Shown here piece by piece: positions 1 to 9,037 of a stretch of DNA of 64,000 bases (positions are counted from its first letter, which is position 1; every line of letters begins with the position of its first letter). Origin of the DNA: Kitasatospora acidiphila (GTDB taxonomy: Bacteria; Actinomycetota; Actinomycetes; Streptomycetales; Streptomycetaceae); assembly GCF_006636205.1 (NCBI RefSeq), contig NZ_VIGB01000003.1:4454501-4518500 (forward strand). Direction: 5' to 3'. The translations under genes and the position numbers were made by a program. The notes beneath the pieces are model-generated. The model made no database searches, was not told the origin of the DNA, and was given only the letters and a program-made list of their open reading frames with translations.

Positions 1-329
1 CCACTCGGCAACAACGGCGCGTCGGATCAGCCCCGACCGCCCCTGCCGCACGTCCCCCGCGTGGGCCTTCTGATTCACGACAGCCTCTCTGTTCCGTTCA
101 CGAATTGCGGTTCCCGATCAAGCCCGATCCCGAGCCAGTTCCGCTCACTTGGAGTCGTTCTCAAGCCTAGGCAGTTCCAACAACGACCGAATCGCCCTCC
201 ATACCGATTCGAGCGTCATCCTCAGGTGGGATGGCACACATTCAAAGGTCGGGGGCTGCCCTAATCGGGGACGCACCAAACCACGGGCTCCCCTAAGGGC
301 TCCCCCTCAGGGACCACTCGTCGCGGTCC
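1..329. other. Left-edge intergenic stretch
   Basis: I see no convincing gene here. The short open frames have no ribosome binding site or recognisable protein pattern. The stretch lies downstream of the minus-strand lysyltransferase gene. A small inverted repeat (GGGACC...GGTCCC, about 310-329) is the only obvious structure apart from the terminator that follows. Confidence 0.5.
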
Positions 330-351
330 CCCTCCGCCCCCCGGCGGAGGG
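330..351 (-). terminator. Hairpin terminator of the lysyltransferase gene
   Basis: A perfect 9-bp stem (CCCTCCGCC / GGCGGAGGG) with a 4-nt loop directly abuts the stop codon of the minus-strand gene. High-GC actinomycete terminators often lack a U-tract, so the stem and its position are the evidence. Confidence 0.7.
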
Positions 352-2190
352 CTACCCCTTCCCGTCGCCTTCCGCCGCGGGCGCCGGCGGCGGCGCCGAC
401 GGGACGGCGGGCCGCCGATGCCGGCGACGGAAGAGCGCTGGGAGGCTCGGTGCGGTGATGAAGCCCTCCGCACGGGCGTTGGCGATGCCGATCCGGGGCA
501 GCTCGCTGCTCTTCTCGAAGAGCAGATAGCGCGGCTCCCAGATCGGCCGGTACTTGGCATTCGCCCGGTACAGCGACTCGATCTGCCACCAGCGGGAGAA
601 GAAGCCGAGAATCGAGCGCCACAACCGCAGCACCGGACCCGCACCGAGTCGGGAGCCGCGCTCGAATACCGAGCGGAACATCGCGAAGTTCAGCGAAACC
701 CGCTCCAGCTGGAGTTCCTTGCGGCCCTTCTCCAGCAGTTCGATCACCATGAACTCGACCAGGCCGTTCTCGGACTCCCGGTCCCGGCGCATCAGGTCGA
801 GCGACAGGCCCTTCTCGCCCCACGGCACGAAGCTCAGCAGGGCCCGCAGCTCCCCGTCCCCGTCATGGCACTCCAGCATCACGCAGCGCCCGTCGGCCGG
901 ATCGCCGAGCCGGCCCAGCGCCATCGAGAAGCCGCGCTCGGTCTGGCCGTCCCGCCAGTGGTCGGCCCGGTTCAGCAACTCGACCATCTCCTGCTCGGGG
1001 ATGTCCTCGTGCCGCCGGATCCGCACCGTGTAGCCGGCCCGCTTGACCCGGTTGTAAGCCTGGCGGACCACCCGCATCGCGCGGCCCTCCATGGAGAACT
1101 CGTCGAGCTCCACGATCGCCTCGTCGCCCAGCTCCAGGGCGTCCAGGCCGTGCCGGGCGTAGATCATCCCGGCCTCCTCGGAGGCACCGGTGACGGCCGG
1201 CGCCCAGGCGTGCTCCCGGGCCTCGGCCAGCCAGAGCTCGATCGCGCCCGGCCAGGCCTCCGGGTCGCCGATCGGATCGCCGGAGGCCAGCGAGACCCCG
1301 CCGACCACCCGGTAGGTGACCGCGGCCTTGCCGGACGGCGAGAAGATCACCGCCTTGTCGCGCCGGGTGGCGAAGTACCCCAGCGAGTCCCGCTCGCCCT
1401 GCTTGGCCAGCAGCTCGCGCAGCCGGGTCTCGTCCTCCGGGGTGAGCAGCTCCTTGCCGCGCGGGCTGCGGAACGCCACGTAGAGCACCAGCAGGAAGAG
1501 CACCGCGCCCATCGCGTTGATGAAGGTGTTGACCCAGTTCGGCACGTCGATCACGTCCATCACCCGGTCCGACGGGGTCACCGTGATCATGCGGGCGATC
1601 GCATAGCCGAACCGGTCGCCGAAGCCGGCGCCGGAGAGCGAGTTGTTGGCGTCCACCAGCAGCGAGCCGACCAGCCCGCCGAGCAGCAGGCCGGCGACGA
1701 AGGTGGCGGCCGCCATCCACGGGTTGGACCGGTCGCCCTTGGAGGTGAACTCCTTGCGCCCGACCACCAGGCAGAGCATGAACAGGCCGGTCAGCACGGC
1801 GGAGAAGTAGTTGAAGACGTGCCGGTTGTAGTGGTCCGCGCCGGGCACGCCCAGCGCCAGCGCATAGGTCAGGAAGGTCAGCCCGCCGAGCCCGAAGTTG
1901 AAGATCCAGGCGGCCCGCTTGCGCCGCCGCATCGCCACCGCCAGGAACAGCGACAGCACGGCGGCGGCCAGGCCGGCGGTCATCAGGTACGGGGTGAAGA
2001 ACTGCCCCTCGGAGTGGTGCCGCACGGTCTGGCGGAACGGCACGGCGACCACCGCCACCAGGTTGAGCAGCGCGATCAGCCGCAGGTACCAGACGGTGCC
2101 GGCGGCGGCGAGCGGCCGCAGCCGGGCCGACAGACTCCGGCGGGGCGCGGCCGAAGCAGCCGGGGCCGGCTGCTTGGTGGGGGAGGACAC
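352..2190 (-). CDS. MprF-like phosphatidylglycerol lysyltransferase domain membrane protein
   Basis: A 612-residue membrane protein. The N-terminal third has about six hydrophobic segments (first near residues 35-55, last near 225-245). The C-terminal half is a DUF2156 (MprF-type) acyltransferase domain, with blocks such as FATRRDKAVIFSPSGKAAV and a conserved tail ending near WEPRYLLFEK. Known members move lysine from Lys-tRNA to membrane phosphatidylglycerol, which lowers surface charge and protects against cationic peptides. No lysyl-tRNA synthetase domain is fused, unlike mycobacterial LysX. The start is GTG behind a GGAA-type site. It is divergent from the response regulator gene. The lipid substrate is inferred from the family. 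Confidence 0.8.
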   Translation of the reverse strand: MSSPTKQPAPAASAAPRRSLSARLRPLAAAGTVWYLRLIALLNLVAVVAVPFRQTVRHHSEGQFFTPYLMTAGLAAAVLSLFLAVAMRRRKRAAWIFNFGLGGLTFLTYALALGVPGADHYNRHVFNYFSAVLTGLFMLCLVVGRKEFTSKGDRSNPWMAAATFVAGLLLGGLVGSLLVDANNSLSGAGFGDRFGYAIARMITVTPSDRVMDVIDVPNWVNTFINAMGAVLFLLVLYVAFRSPRGKELLTPEDETRLRELLAKQGERDSLGYFATRRDKAVIFSPSGKAAVTYRVVGGVSLASGDPIGDPEAWPGAIELWLAEAREHAWAPAVTGASEEAGMIYARHGLDALELGDEAIVELDEFSMEGRAMRVVRQAYNRVKRAGYTVRIRRHEDIPEQEMVELLNRADHWRDGQTERGFSMALGRLGDPADGRCVMLECHDGDGELRALLSFVPWGEKGLSLDLMRRDRESENGLVEFMVIELLEKGRKELQLERVSLNFAMFRSVFERGSRLGAGPVLRLWRSILGFFSRWWQIESLYRANAKYRPIWEPRYLLFEKSSELPRIGIANARAEGFITAPSLPALFRRRHRRPAVPSAPPPAPAAEGDGKG

Positions 2191-2299
2191 GGGATCAATT
2201 CCAAACGATCAGGTCCAGGGGCGCATCCGCACCTGGTGGCACGTCATCAATCGTGGCTCAACCGCCCTACCGAGCGCGTGCTGCGGCCAGTGGATTCGC

Positions 2300-2319
2300 C
2301 CCCCGCCGATCGGCGGGGG
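2300..2319. promoter_or_regulatory. 20-bp perfect palindrome between divergent genes
   Basis: CCCCCGCCGATCGGCGGGGG is a perfect 20-bp palindrome in the 184-bp gap between the divergent lysyltransferase and response-regulator genes, 55 bp before the regulator start. A dimeric repressor or the regulator itself could bind there. It could also be a simple hairpin. Confidence 0.4.
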
Positions 2320-2374
2320 TGGCAACCGCCATTGGCCCTAGGCTCGTCCCCGTGGGAAGGACAGAGGAGGAGCA

Positions 2375-3037
2375 GTGGAACCGATCCGCGTGCTGATCGT
2401 CGACGACGAGCTGCTGGTCCGCTCGGGCCTTGGCATGATCGTCGGTTCGGCGCCCGACCTGGAGCTGGTCGGCACCTGCTCCGGCGGCGAGGCCGAGGAG
2501 TGCGCACGCCGGCTGAAGCCACAGGTGGTGCTGCTGGACGTCCGGATGCCCGATCTGGACGGCCTCGCGGTGCTGCGGCTGCTGCGCGCCCTGCCCGACC
2601 CGCCGGCCGTCTCGATGCTCACCACCTTCGACACCGACGAGTACATCGGCACCGCGCTGCGCGGCGGAGCGGCCGGCTTCCTGCTCAAGGACACCGCGCC
2701 CGACCAGCTGGTGCACGCCGTCCGGGTGCTGGCGGCCGGCGGCTCGATGCTGTCGCCCGCGGTGACCCGCACGGTGATCGGCGGCTACGTGGAGGGCGGC
2801 GGGCCGGACGCCGATGCGCTCGCCCTGGTCCGCACCCTGACCGGGCGCGAGCTGGACGTGCTGGCACTGCTCGGCGAGGGGCTGGCCAACGCCGAGATCG
2901 CCGACCGGCTGCTGCTGGGCACCGGCACCGTCAAGGACCACATCAGCGCGATCCTCGGCAAGCTCGGGGCCGCGAACCGGGTGCAGGCCGCCGTGATCGC
3001 CCACCGCGCCGGACTGGTCCGCCCGGCCCGGCCCTGA
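2375..3037 (+). CDS. NarL/LuxR-family response regulator (orphan)
   Basis: A 220-residue two-domain regulator. The receiver domain (about 1-120) has the acidic pair D10/D11, the expected phospho-acceptor D55 in LLDVRMPD, and the conserved Lys in LLKDTAPDQL. A LuxR-type helix-turn-helix follows (about 145-210): LTGRELDVLALLGEG and TVKDHISAILGKLG. The GTG start sits behind a strong AGGAGGAG site. No histidine kinase lies next to it, so the partner is unknown. The gap upstream is shared with a divergent membrane-lipid gene, which may be a target. Confidence 0.9.
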   Translation: MEPIRVLIVDDELLVRSGLGMIVGSAPDLELVGTCSGGEAEECARRLKPQVVLLDVRMPDLDGLAVLRLLRALPDPPAVSMLTTFDTDEYIGTALRGGAAGFLLKDTAPDQLVHAVRVLAAGGSMLSPAVTRTVIGGYVEGGGPDADALALVRTLTGRELDVLALLGEGLANAEIADRLLLGTGTVKDHISAILGKLGAANRVQAAVIAHRAGLVRPARP

Positions 3038-3248
3038 CCGGCCACCGGGCCCGTGCCACCGGTCGGCGCCTTCGCCGGCCGGTGGCGCGGCTGCGCCGTG
3101 CGGGTGACTTGGATGCCCCTAGTGGGCGGTGTGGCGCGCCAAACAGGACTCCAAGACGAAGAGTGACCAGGGGAACACTTTCGGCCAACTCCGGTCGCTG
3201 GTGCTCTACCTATGACTCGTTCGATCCGCAAGGAATTGGAGAACACCC

Positions 3249-3596
<348 letters not shown>

Positions 3597-3617
3597 CCGA
3601 CCCCGTGCGCAGGCATC

Positions 3618-3648
3618 GGCCGGTCCCGCCACTCAGGCGGGGCCGGCC
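3618..3648. terminator. Bidirectional terminator between chaplin and recombinase genes
   Basis: A 13-bp stem (GGCCGGTCCCGCC / GGCGGGGCCGGCC, one G-T pair) with a 5-nt loop lies between the convergent genes. The stop codon of the minus-strand recombinase falls in the loop, so its last codons form one arm. Confidence 0.8.
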
Positions 3649-4448
3649 GTTCGCCGTCCGCGCCGCAGCTGGCCCAGCGTCCACCCCCGGCCCGCCGGAT
3701 CCAGCTCCCGGGTGGCTGCCGTGAACAGTTCGGCGGCCCGCCGGTAGGAGAGCCGCCCGCGCCCGGTCAGCGGGCAGCGGTCGGCCGCCGGCACCGTCGC
3801 AGGGGCCCGGCGGTCCGTCAGCAGCAGCGGCCCGCCGGCCCGGCTGACCAGCAGCAGCGGCAGCAGCCGGGCGGTGCCGGCACCCCAGCTCAGATCGGCC
3901 GCCCGACCCCGGCCGCGCCGCCCGGACCGGTCGATGTCGTCCACGTCCAGCGCCAGGATCCGCCCCAGCGGCACCCCCGACTCATGGACCAGATGCCAGC
4001 AGACCTGGTCCCGCAACGGCGCCGGCAGCGCCAGCACCGCCCGCACCTGCGCCTCGGTGAGCGGGGCCCTCTCCACCGCCCGCTCGACCGCCGCCTGGCC
4101 GGCCAGCGGGTCGGTGGCCAGCCAGCCCTGGGCCCGCCACCAGCCGATCGCGCCGCGCAGCGCCGACAGCTCCCGGTTCACGGTGCGCGGCTCGGCGGCG
4201 CGCGCCGCCACCGCCGACCGCAGCCGCCGCGCCGCCCGGGGATCGTCCAGCAGGGCCAGCGGCAGCACGGGCGGGGCCGCCCGGCGCCGCCCCTCGCCGA
4301 CCGGCGGGGTGCGGCCGGCCAGTGCCCAGGCCCAGGTCGCCAGCGCGATCCGGTACACCCGCCGGGAGCCCTCGGAGAGCCGAGCAGCCGTCAGATAGTG
4401 CTCCACCGCAACCGAGTACTCCACCGGTTCCCGCAGTAAATCATTCAC
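3633..4448 (-). CDS. Degenerate tyrosine-recombinase-like protein
   Basis: A 271-residue relative of XerC/D-type integrases. Residues about 10-110 resemble the SAM-like core-binding domain. The rest follows the catalytic fold (GRILALDVDDID, then CPLTGRGRLSYRRA and GWTLGQLRRGR). By my alignment, the box I Arg position is Pro, the HxLR histidine is Gly, and the protein stops before the Tyr nucleophile, so it is probably inactive. The GTG start is followed by a TTA codon at codon 4, a possible bldA control point. It is convergent with the chaplin gene. It could be a domesticated DNA-binding protein or a decaying remnant. Confidence 0.65.
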   Translation of the reverse strand: MNDLLREPVEYSVAVEHYLTAARLSEGSRRVYRIALATWAWALAGRTPPVGEGRRRAAPPVLPLALLDDPRAARRLRSAVAARAAEPRTVNRELSALRGAIGWWRAQGWLATDPLAGQAAVERAVERAPLTEAQVRAVLALPAPLRDQVCWHLVHESGVPLGRILALDVDDIDRSGRRGRGRAADLSWGAGTARLLPLLLVSRAGGPLLLTDRRAPATVPAADRCPLTGRGRLSYRRAAELFTAATRELDPAGRGWTLGQLRRGRRTAGPA

Positions 4449-4586
4449 TGGAAATCCCCTCTTCTCCCAGCTCAGCGCCGATTTACTGCGCCATTTGAAG
4501 CATAGTCAGAAATTGATGCCGAATAACTCAGTTTTCGGTCGCGAAACCCTTGTGCGCCGGCATTTGCGCGCGGCACGCTGCTGCCC

Positions 4587-5833
4587 ATGACCACCGCGCT
4601 GAAGGAGCGCCGCGGGCCCGGACGGGCCCGCGGGGTGCGCTCCGCCATGTCCTTATTGAGGCGGGAACGGAACTTCCGCTGGTTCCTGCCCGGCTATGCC
4701 ACCTCGCTGTTCGGCTCGGCGATGGCCCCGGTCGCGCTGGCCTTCGCGCTGCTGCCGGGCCCCGGCGGGGCCGACACCCTCGGCTGGGTGCTGACCGCCC
4801 GGATCGTGCCGGTGGTGCTGATGCTGCTGGTCGGCGGCGCGGCGGCGGACCGGCTGGGCAGCCGCCGGGTGATGCTGGTCGCCGACGCGGTGCGCGTCGT
4901 CTCGCAGAGCGCCTTCGCCACCGCCCTGATCACCGGGTACCGACCGCTCGGGCTGCTGCTCGCGCTGGCCGCGCTGGGCGGGGTCGGCGAGGCGGTGTTC
5001 ACCCCGCGCTGAACGCCCTGATCCCGCGGATCGCCGCCGACGAGCACCTGCCCCAGGCCAACGCACTGATCACGCTGGCCCGTTCCACCAGCAACGTGGC
5101 CGGCCCGGCCCTGGCCGGTGTGCTGACCGCCTGGGCTGGTCCGGGCGTGGTTCTGGCGGCGGACGCGGGCAGCTTCGCGGTCAGCCTGCTGGCGCTCAGC
5201 CGGGTAGCGGTCACCGTGCCGCCAGCCCGGCGGCGGCCCAGTCTGCTCGCCGAACTGCGCGAGGGTTGGAGCGAGTTCCGCTCACGCAGCTGGATGTGGG
5301 TGACCTGTCTGCAGGCCTGCTTCTTCAATCTGCTGCTCTGGGCGCCGTTCCTGGTGCTCGGGCCGGCCAGCGCCGATCAGCACCTGGGCGGGGCCCGGGC
5401 CTGGGGGCTGGTGATGGCCTGCTTCGGCGGCGGGTCGGTGGCCGGGTCACTGCTGCTGCTCGGCCGCGACCCGCGCCACCCGGTGCGGACCTCCAGCATC
5501 GTGACGGTCGGCTATGCGCTGCCCGTGGCCGCGCTAGCGTTCCGGAGCGGCCTGCCCTGGGTCTGCGCGGCCGCCCTGCTGGGCGGGCTGGCCTCGGCGG
5601 TCTCCAGCAGCCTCATGGCACTGGCCTGGCAGCGGCTGATCCCGGACCACCTGCAGGCCCGGGTGAGCGCTTACGGCTACCTGGGTGCCTTCGCGCTCGG
5701 CCCGGTGGGGCTGGCGCTGGCCGGGCCGGCCGCCGGGCTGCTGGGCACCGGCACGGTGCTGGCGGTGGGCGCGGGCAGCCAGCTGGTGGGGACCGTGGCG
5801 GCCCTGAGCGTGCGTTCGGTCCGCGCCAACTAG
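4587..5833 (+). pseudogene. MFS exporter, frameshifted
   Basis: Two adjacent frames together make one transporter of about 415 residues. The N-terminal part (4587-5012) has WFLPGYATSLFGSAMAPVAL and the MFS loop DRLGSRR. The C-terminal part resumes in another frame at ALNALIPRIAADEHLPQANA and runs to 5833. The join is at ACCCCGCG (5001-5008), where one base appears to be missing. The family is the MFS group of drug or metabolite exporters; no substrate can be inferred. A TTA codon lies at 4653, so translation may depend on bldA. ATG 4647 is an alternative start. The loss may be real or a sequencing indel. Confidence 0.75.
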
Positions 5834-5878
5834 CCGCACGGCCGAGGGCTGGTTGGCAGCAGGCTCCGCCGGGCGGGC

Positions 5879-6580
5879 CTAGGGGCGGCTGCGCGGCAGC
5901 GGGATGGCCAGCCCCGTCTGGTCCGCCCCGCGCGCCGCCAGCGCCTCGGCCACCGGCCCGGGCAGCGGCCGCAACCCGAGCAGCGCGGCCACCAGGCCGG
6001 CCGCGCCGCGGTGCCAGTCCCGGTGGCGGCGCAGCATCGCGTGGTCGCCGCCGGCCACCCCGATCCCGGCCACCGCCGCCCCGGCCGCCCGGGCCCGCGC
6101 GGCGAAGGCCAGGGTGGCGGCCGGGTCGGTCACCCGGTCCAGGTCGCCGTGCAGGGTGACCAGGGTGCGGCCGGCCAGCTGCTCGCAGGGGTCGTCCGGC
6201 GGGCACCACGGGGCCAGCGCGACCACCCCGGTGACCGCCCGGTGCCCGGCCGCCCGCAGCGCGGCCCGACCGCCCATCGAATGCCCGAGCAGCACCACCG
6301 GCACCGGCCCGCACTCGGCGGCCACCGCGTCCAGTGCGGCCAGCACGTCCTGGGCGGCGTCGGCCCGGTCCCCGTTCCAGCCCCGGTGGCGGTAGCGCAC
6401 CAGGCCGACCGCCACCGCTCCGCCCGCGGTGGCCCGGCGCAGCGGACGCAGGAACGGCGCCATCCGCACCGCCGCCGGCTGCCAGGGACGGGCCGGCGCC
6501 AGATCGGCCTCCCGACCGCCGTGCAGCACCAGCACCACCGCGCGCGCCCCGGCCGACCGGACCTTCCACCGCAGCCTCAT
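5879..6580 (-). CDS. Alpha/beta hydrolase family protein
   Basis: A 233-residue protein of the alpha/beta-hydrolase fold. It has the oxyanion-side LHGG motif near residue 20, the nucleophile elbow GHSMGG (Ser near residue 100), a candidate acid in LHGDLDRVTD, and a late His in GGDHAMLRRH. Substrate is unknown. The ATG at 6580 is chosen because AGGAGG lies just upstream; a longer frame has no such site. It is convergent with the frameshifted transporter. Confidence 0.8.
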   Translation of the reverse strand: MRLRWKVRSAGARAVVLVLHGGREADLAPARPWQPAAVRMAPFLRPLRRATAGGAVAVGLVRYRHRGWNGDRADAAQDVLAALDAVAAECGPVPVVLLGHSMGGRAALRAAGHRAVTGVVALAPWCPPDDPCEQLAGRTLVTLHGDLDRVTDPAATLAFAARARAAGAAVAGIGVAGGDHAMLRRHRDWHRGAAGLVAALLGLRPLPGPVAEALAARGADQTGLAIPLPRSRP

Positions 6581-6740
6581 CACCCGGCTCCTCCTGCCAT
6601 CAGTCGACCCTGCACGGACGATCTCCGGCAGGCCCGGACAACTATCAGTCAATACCGATCAGTCGCCCGGCATGCACCCGCCATCTCCCTACCCTCGTGA
6701 TCAACAGCACGATCACCTCACCCGCACCTGGAGGTACCCG

Positions 6741-7115
6741 ATGGCCGGAGTCGAGACGGCGCTCAAGGAGGCCCTGACCATCGACGGCGCCCTGGGCGCG
6801 GCCCTGGTCGACATGGGCAGCGGCATGGCCCTGGGCACCCTGGGCCACTCCGCCGACCTGGACCTCACCCTGGCCGCGGCCGGCAGCACCGACCTGGTCC
6901 GGGCCACCCTGCGGGCCAACGAGCTGCAGGGCCGCACCGGCGAGGCGATGGAGGACATCCTCACCACGCTGACCCACCAGTACCACCTGATCCGCCCGCT
7001 CACCGGAGCGGGCGGCGAGGGCCTCTTCCTCTACCTGGTGCTGGACCGCTCCCGCGCCAACCTGGCGATGGCACGCCATCACATCCGGCGCGTGGAGAGC
7101 GGGCTGACCGTCTGA
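6741..7115 (+). CDS. Roadblock/LC7-like conserved protein
   Basis: A 124-residue soluble protein with the look of a streptomycete family: MAGVETALKEALTIDGALGA at the start, then EDILTTLTHQYHLIRPL and LFLYLVLDRSRANLAMARH. Such proteins resemble roadblock/LC7 modules that act as dimeric partners of small GTPases. No conservon genes (kinase, GTPase) sit nearby, so the partner is unknown. A GGAGG site precedes the ATG. Confidence 0.7.
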   Translation: MAGVETALKEALTIDGALGAALVDMGSGMALGTLGHSADLDLTLAAAGSTDLVRATLRANELQGRTGEAMEDILTTLTHQYHLIRPLTGAGGEGLFLYLVLDRSRANLAMARHHIRRVESGLTV

Positions 7116-7145
7116 CCGAACCAGTCGAGTGGACCGGGCGGGCCG

Positions 7146-7520
7146 TCAGAACAGCAGCCCGGCCAGCCCGGCGCCCGCGTACACCGCCGCCATCCCCACC
7201 ACCAGCGAGACCGCGACATTGGCCGCCGCCCAACCCCGGGCGCCGGTCTCCAGCAGCCGCAGCGTCTCGTAGCTGAACGTCGAGTAGGTGGTCAGCGCCC
7301 CGCAGAACCCGGTGCCGACCAGCAGCTGCAGCTGCCCGGACGCCGCCCCGGAAGCCACCGCCCCGGTCACCAGCCCCAGCACCAGGGAGCCGAGCGCGTT
7401 CACCGCCAGGGTGCCCCACGGAAAGTCCGAGCCGTACCGCGCCTGCACCGCGCGGTCCGTCAGGAACCGCAGCGGCGCGCCCACCACGGCACCCACCGCC
7501 ACCAGTACCGCCCCGTTCAC
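7146..7520 (-). CDS. crcB: Fluoride efflux channel CrcB/Fluc
   Basis: A 124-residue protein with four membrane segments. It carries the Fluc signatures GAPLRFLTDR and GFCGALTTYSTFSYET. Fluc channels are dual-topology dimers that pass fluoride out of the cell. The GTG start overlaps the stop of the upstream DUF190 gene by 4 bases, so it is translationally coupled. With the second CrcB gene it may form a heterodimer. Confidence 0.9.
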   Translation of the reverse strand: MNGAVLVAVGAVVGAPLRFLTDRAVQARYGSDFPWGTLAVNALGSLVLGLVTGAVASGAASGQLQLLVGTGFCGALTTYSTFSYETLRLLETGARGWAAANVAVSLVVGMAAVYAGAGLAGLLF

Positions 7521-7858
7521 CCGTCGGCCTCCGGCCCGCCGTACACGTCCACCTCTTCCACCGTCACCAGCCCCCGGCCGCCCAGCAGTTCGTCCAGCTG
7601 GGGCAGGAACGCCCGGACCCGTTCGGCCCGGTCCACGATCACCACCGCCACCGGCAGCCCGTCACTGATCGAGAGCAGCCCGGCCGAGTGCACCGCCCGC
7701 CCGGCGCCGTAGCCCTCCACCCCGTGGAAGACCGAGGCGCCGGCCAGCCCGGCCGCGCGGGCCCGCCGCACGATCTCACCGGCCAGCGGCCGATGGTGCC
7801 AGAGGTCGGTGTCCCCGACCAGTGCGGTCAGCCGCAGTGCCGGCCCGCCCCACCTCAT
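7517..7858 (-). CDS. DUF190 family protein
   Basis: A 113-residue small alpha/beta protein: LTALVGDTDLWHHRPLAGEI, then GASVFHGVEGYGAG and LPVAVVIVDRAERV. DUF190 proteins are commonly encoded beside CrcB genes and resemble PII-like folds. Here the gene overlaps a crcB gene by 4 bases at each end, so all three are one transcription unit. A role in regulating fluoride export is inferred from this position only. Confidence 0.85.
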   Translation of the reverse strand: MRWGGPALRLTALVGDTDLWHHRPLAGEIVRRARAAGLAGASVFHGVEGYGAGRAVHSAGLLSISDGLPVAVVIVDRAERVRAFLPQLDELLGGRGLVTVEEVDVYGGPEADG

Positions 7859-8280
7859 CGCGCACCCCCGCGCCGGGCCAGCCACCAGCGGGTGCCGGCC
7901 GCGCCCGCCGCCACCGCCGCCATCGCGGCCAGCAGGGTGCCCGTCAGATAGCCGACCGCGAGCAGCGGATGATGGCCGACCAGCAGCCGGCGCACGTCCA
8001 CGCAGTAGGTGGAGAAGGTGGTGAAGCCGCCCAGCACGCCGGTGCCGAAGAACGGCCGGACCAGCCGGTGGGCCGGCCGCCCCTCGGTGATCGCCACCAG
8101 GAAGACCCCGATCACCAGGCAGCCCACCACGTTGATCAGCAGCGTGGTCCAGGGGAAGGCCGCACCCGGCGTCGGCCACAGCAGCCCCAGTCCGTACCGC
8201 GCCTCGGCGCCGAGCACACCGCCGACCGCGACCACCGCCACCGCCTGGTACTGCGCCACCGCCGCGATTCGCTCCGCCAT
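7855..8280 (-). CDS. crcB: Fluoride efflux channel CrcB/Fluc
   Basis: A 141-residue second CrcB protein with four hydrophobic segments. It carries GAEARYGLGLLWP near the N-terminus and GTGVLGGFTTFSTYCVDVRR, where Fluc proteins place the pore Phe/Ser/Thr residues. It is first in the crcB-DUF190-crcB unit. Actinobacteria commonly carry such pairs whose products form heterodimers. Confidence 0.9.
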   Translation of the reverse strand: MAERIAAVAQYQAVAVVAVGGVLGAEARYGLGLLWPTPGAAFPWTTLLINVVGCLVIGVFLVAITEGRPAHRLVRPFFGTGVLGGFTTFSTYCVDVRRLLVGHHPLLAVGYLTGTLLAAMAAVAAGAAGTRWWLARRGGAR

Positions 8281-8283
8281 CGC

Positions 8284-8943
8284 TCAGTCCGCCTTCGCCC
8301 CGGCCCGCCGCCGGGCCTTGTCCCGCAGCTTCTCCGGCAGCTCGGCCACCGGGAGCAGCCGGGACAGCAGCGCGGGCTCCAGGGTCACCGCCCGGAAGAC
8401 GGTGGCCACGTCCAGCCCGTGCTGCGGCCGGCGCACCACCCGCACCGCGTCCCCGGCGGCCACCGGCCCTGCCTCGACCACCCGCAGATAGGCACCCGGC
8501 CGGGCCCGCTCGGAGAACCGCTTCACCCAGCCCTGCTCGCCCAGCCAGCCCTGGAAGGTGCGGCACGGGATCCGCGGCGCCGAGACCTCCAGCAGCAGCG
8601 CGTCCCCGATCCTCCAGCGCTCGCCGATCAGCGCGCCGCTGACGTCCAGGCCCTCGGTGGTCAGGTTCTCGCCGAACACCCCGGGCGGCAGCTCCCGCTC
8701 CAGCTCCAGCGCCCAGTCGGCCAGGTCCTCGGCCGCATAGGCGTACACCGCCTGATCGGGGCCGCCGTGATGGCGCGGATCACAGATCGTGTCACCGGTC
8801 ACACCGCTGCCCTGCGCCGGTGCCGCGACCGCCACCGGACCGGTCACCGGGCGCTTGTCGATCCCGGTCACCCCGGGCGCGGAGAACTCGGTCGGCCGCG
8901 CGGTCCCGATGTTGACGGAGCGGATGACGGGCTGCGGTTCCAT
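8284..8943 (-). CDS. MOSC domain protein (YiiM-like)
   Basis: A 219-residue MOSC-domain protein. It has the hallmark Cys in SAPRIPCRTFQGWLGE, the GVTGDTICDPRHHGGPDQAV block and GVFGENLTTEGLDVSGALIG, all typical of YiiM-type proteins. MOSC domains bind sulfur or molybdenum cofactor; YiiM relatives are linked to molybdenum enzymes that reduce N-hydroxylated compounds. The ATG at 8943 matches the usual family start; the GAGGGG site is close to it. Confidence 0.85.
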   Translation of the reverse strand: MEPQPVIRSVNIGTARPTEFSAPGVTGIDKRPVTGPVAVAAPAQGSGVTGDTICDPRHHGGPDQAVYAYAAEDLADWALELERELPPGVFGENLTTEGLDVSGALIGERWRIGDALLLEVSAPRIPCRTFQGWLGEQGWVKRFSERARPGAYLRVVEAGPVAAGDAVRVVRRPQHGLDVATVFRAVTLEPALLSRLLPVAELPEKLRDKARRRAGAKAD

Positions 8944-9037
8944 ACCCCTCACGCTACCCGGCCGACCGGAACCGTCCCAGGCCCGGACGGCGCAGCAGAC
9001 CGGGCCGCCGGACCCGACTCGGACCAAGGTGGAGAGC

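Noticed and set aside
61..264. Short open frame at the left edge
   Set aside because: No ribosome site, no recognisable protein pattern, and no sign of conservation.
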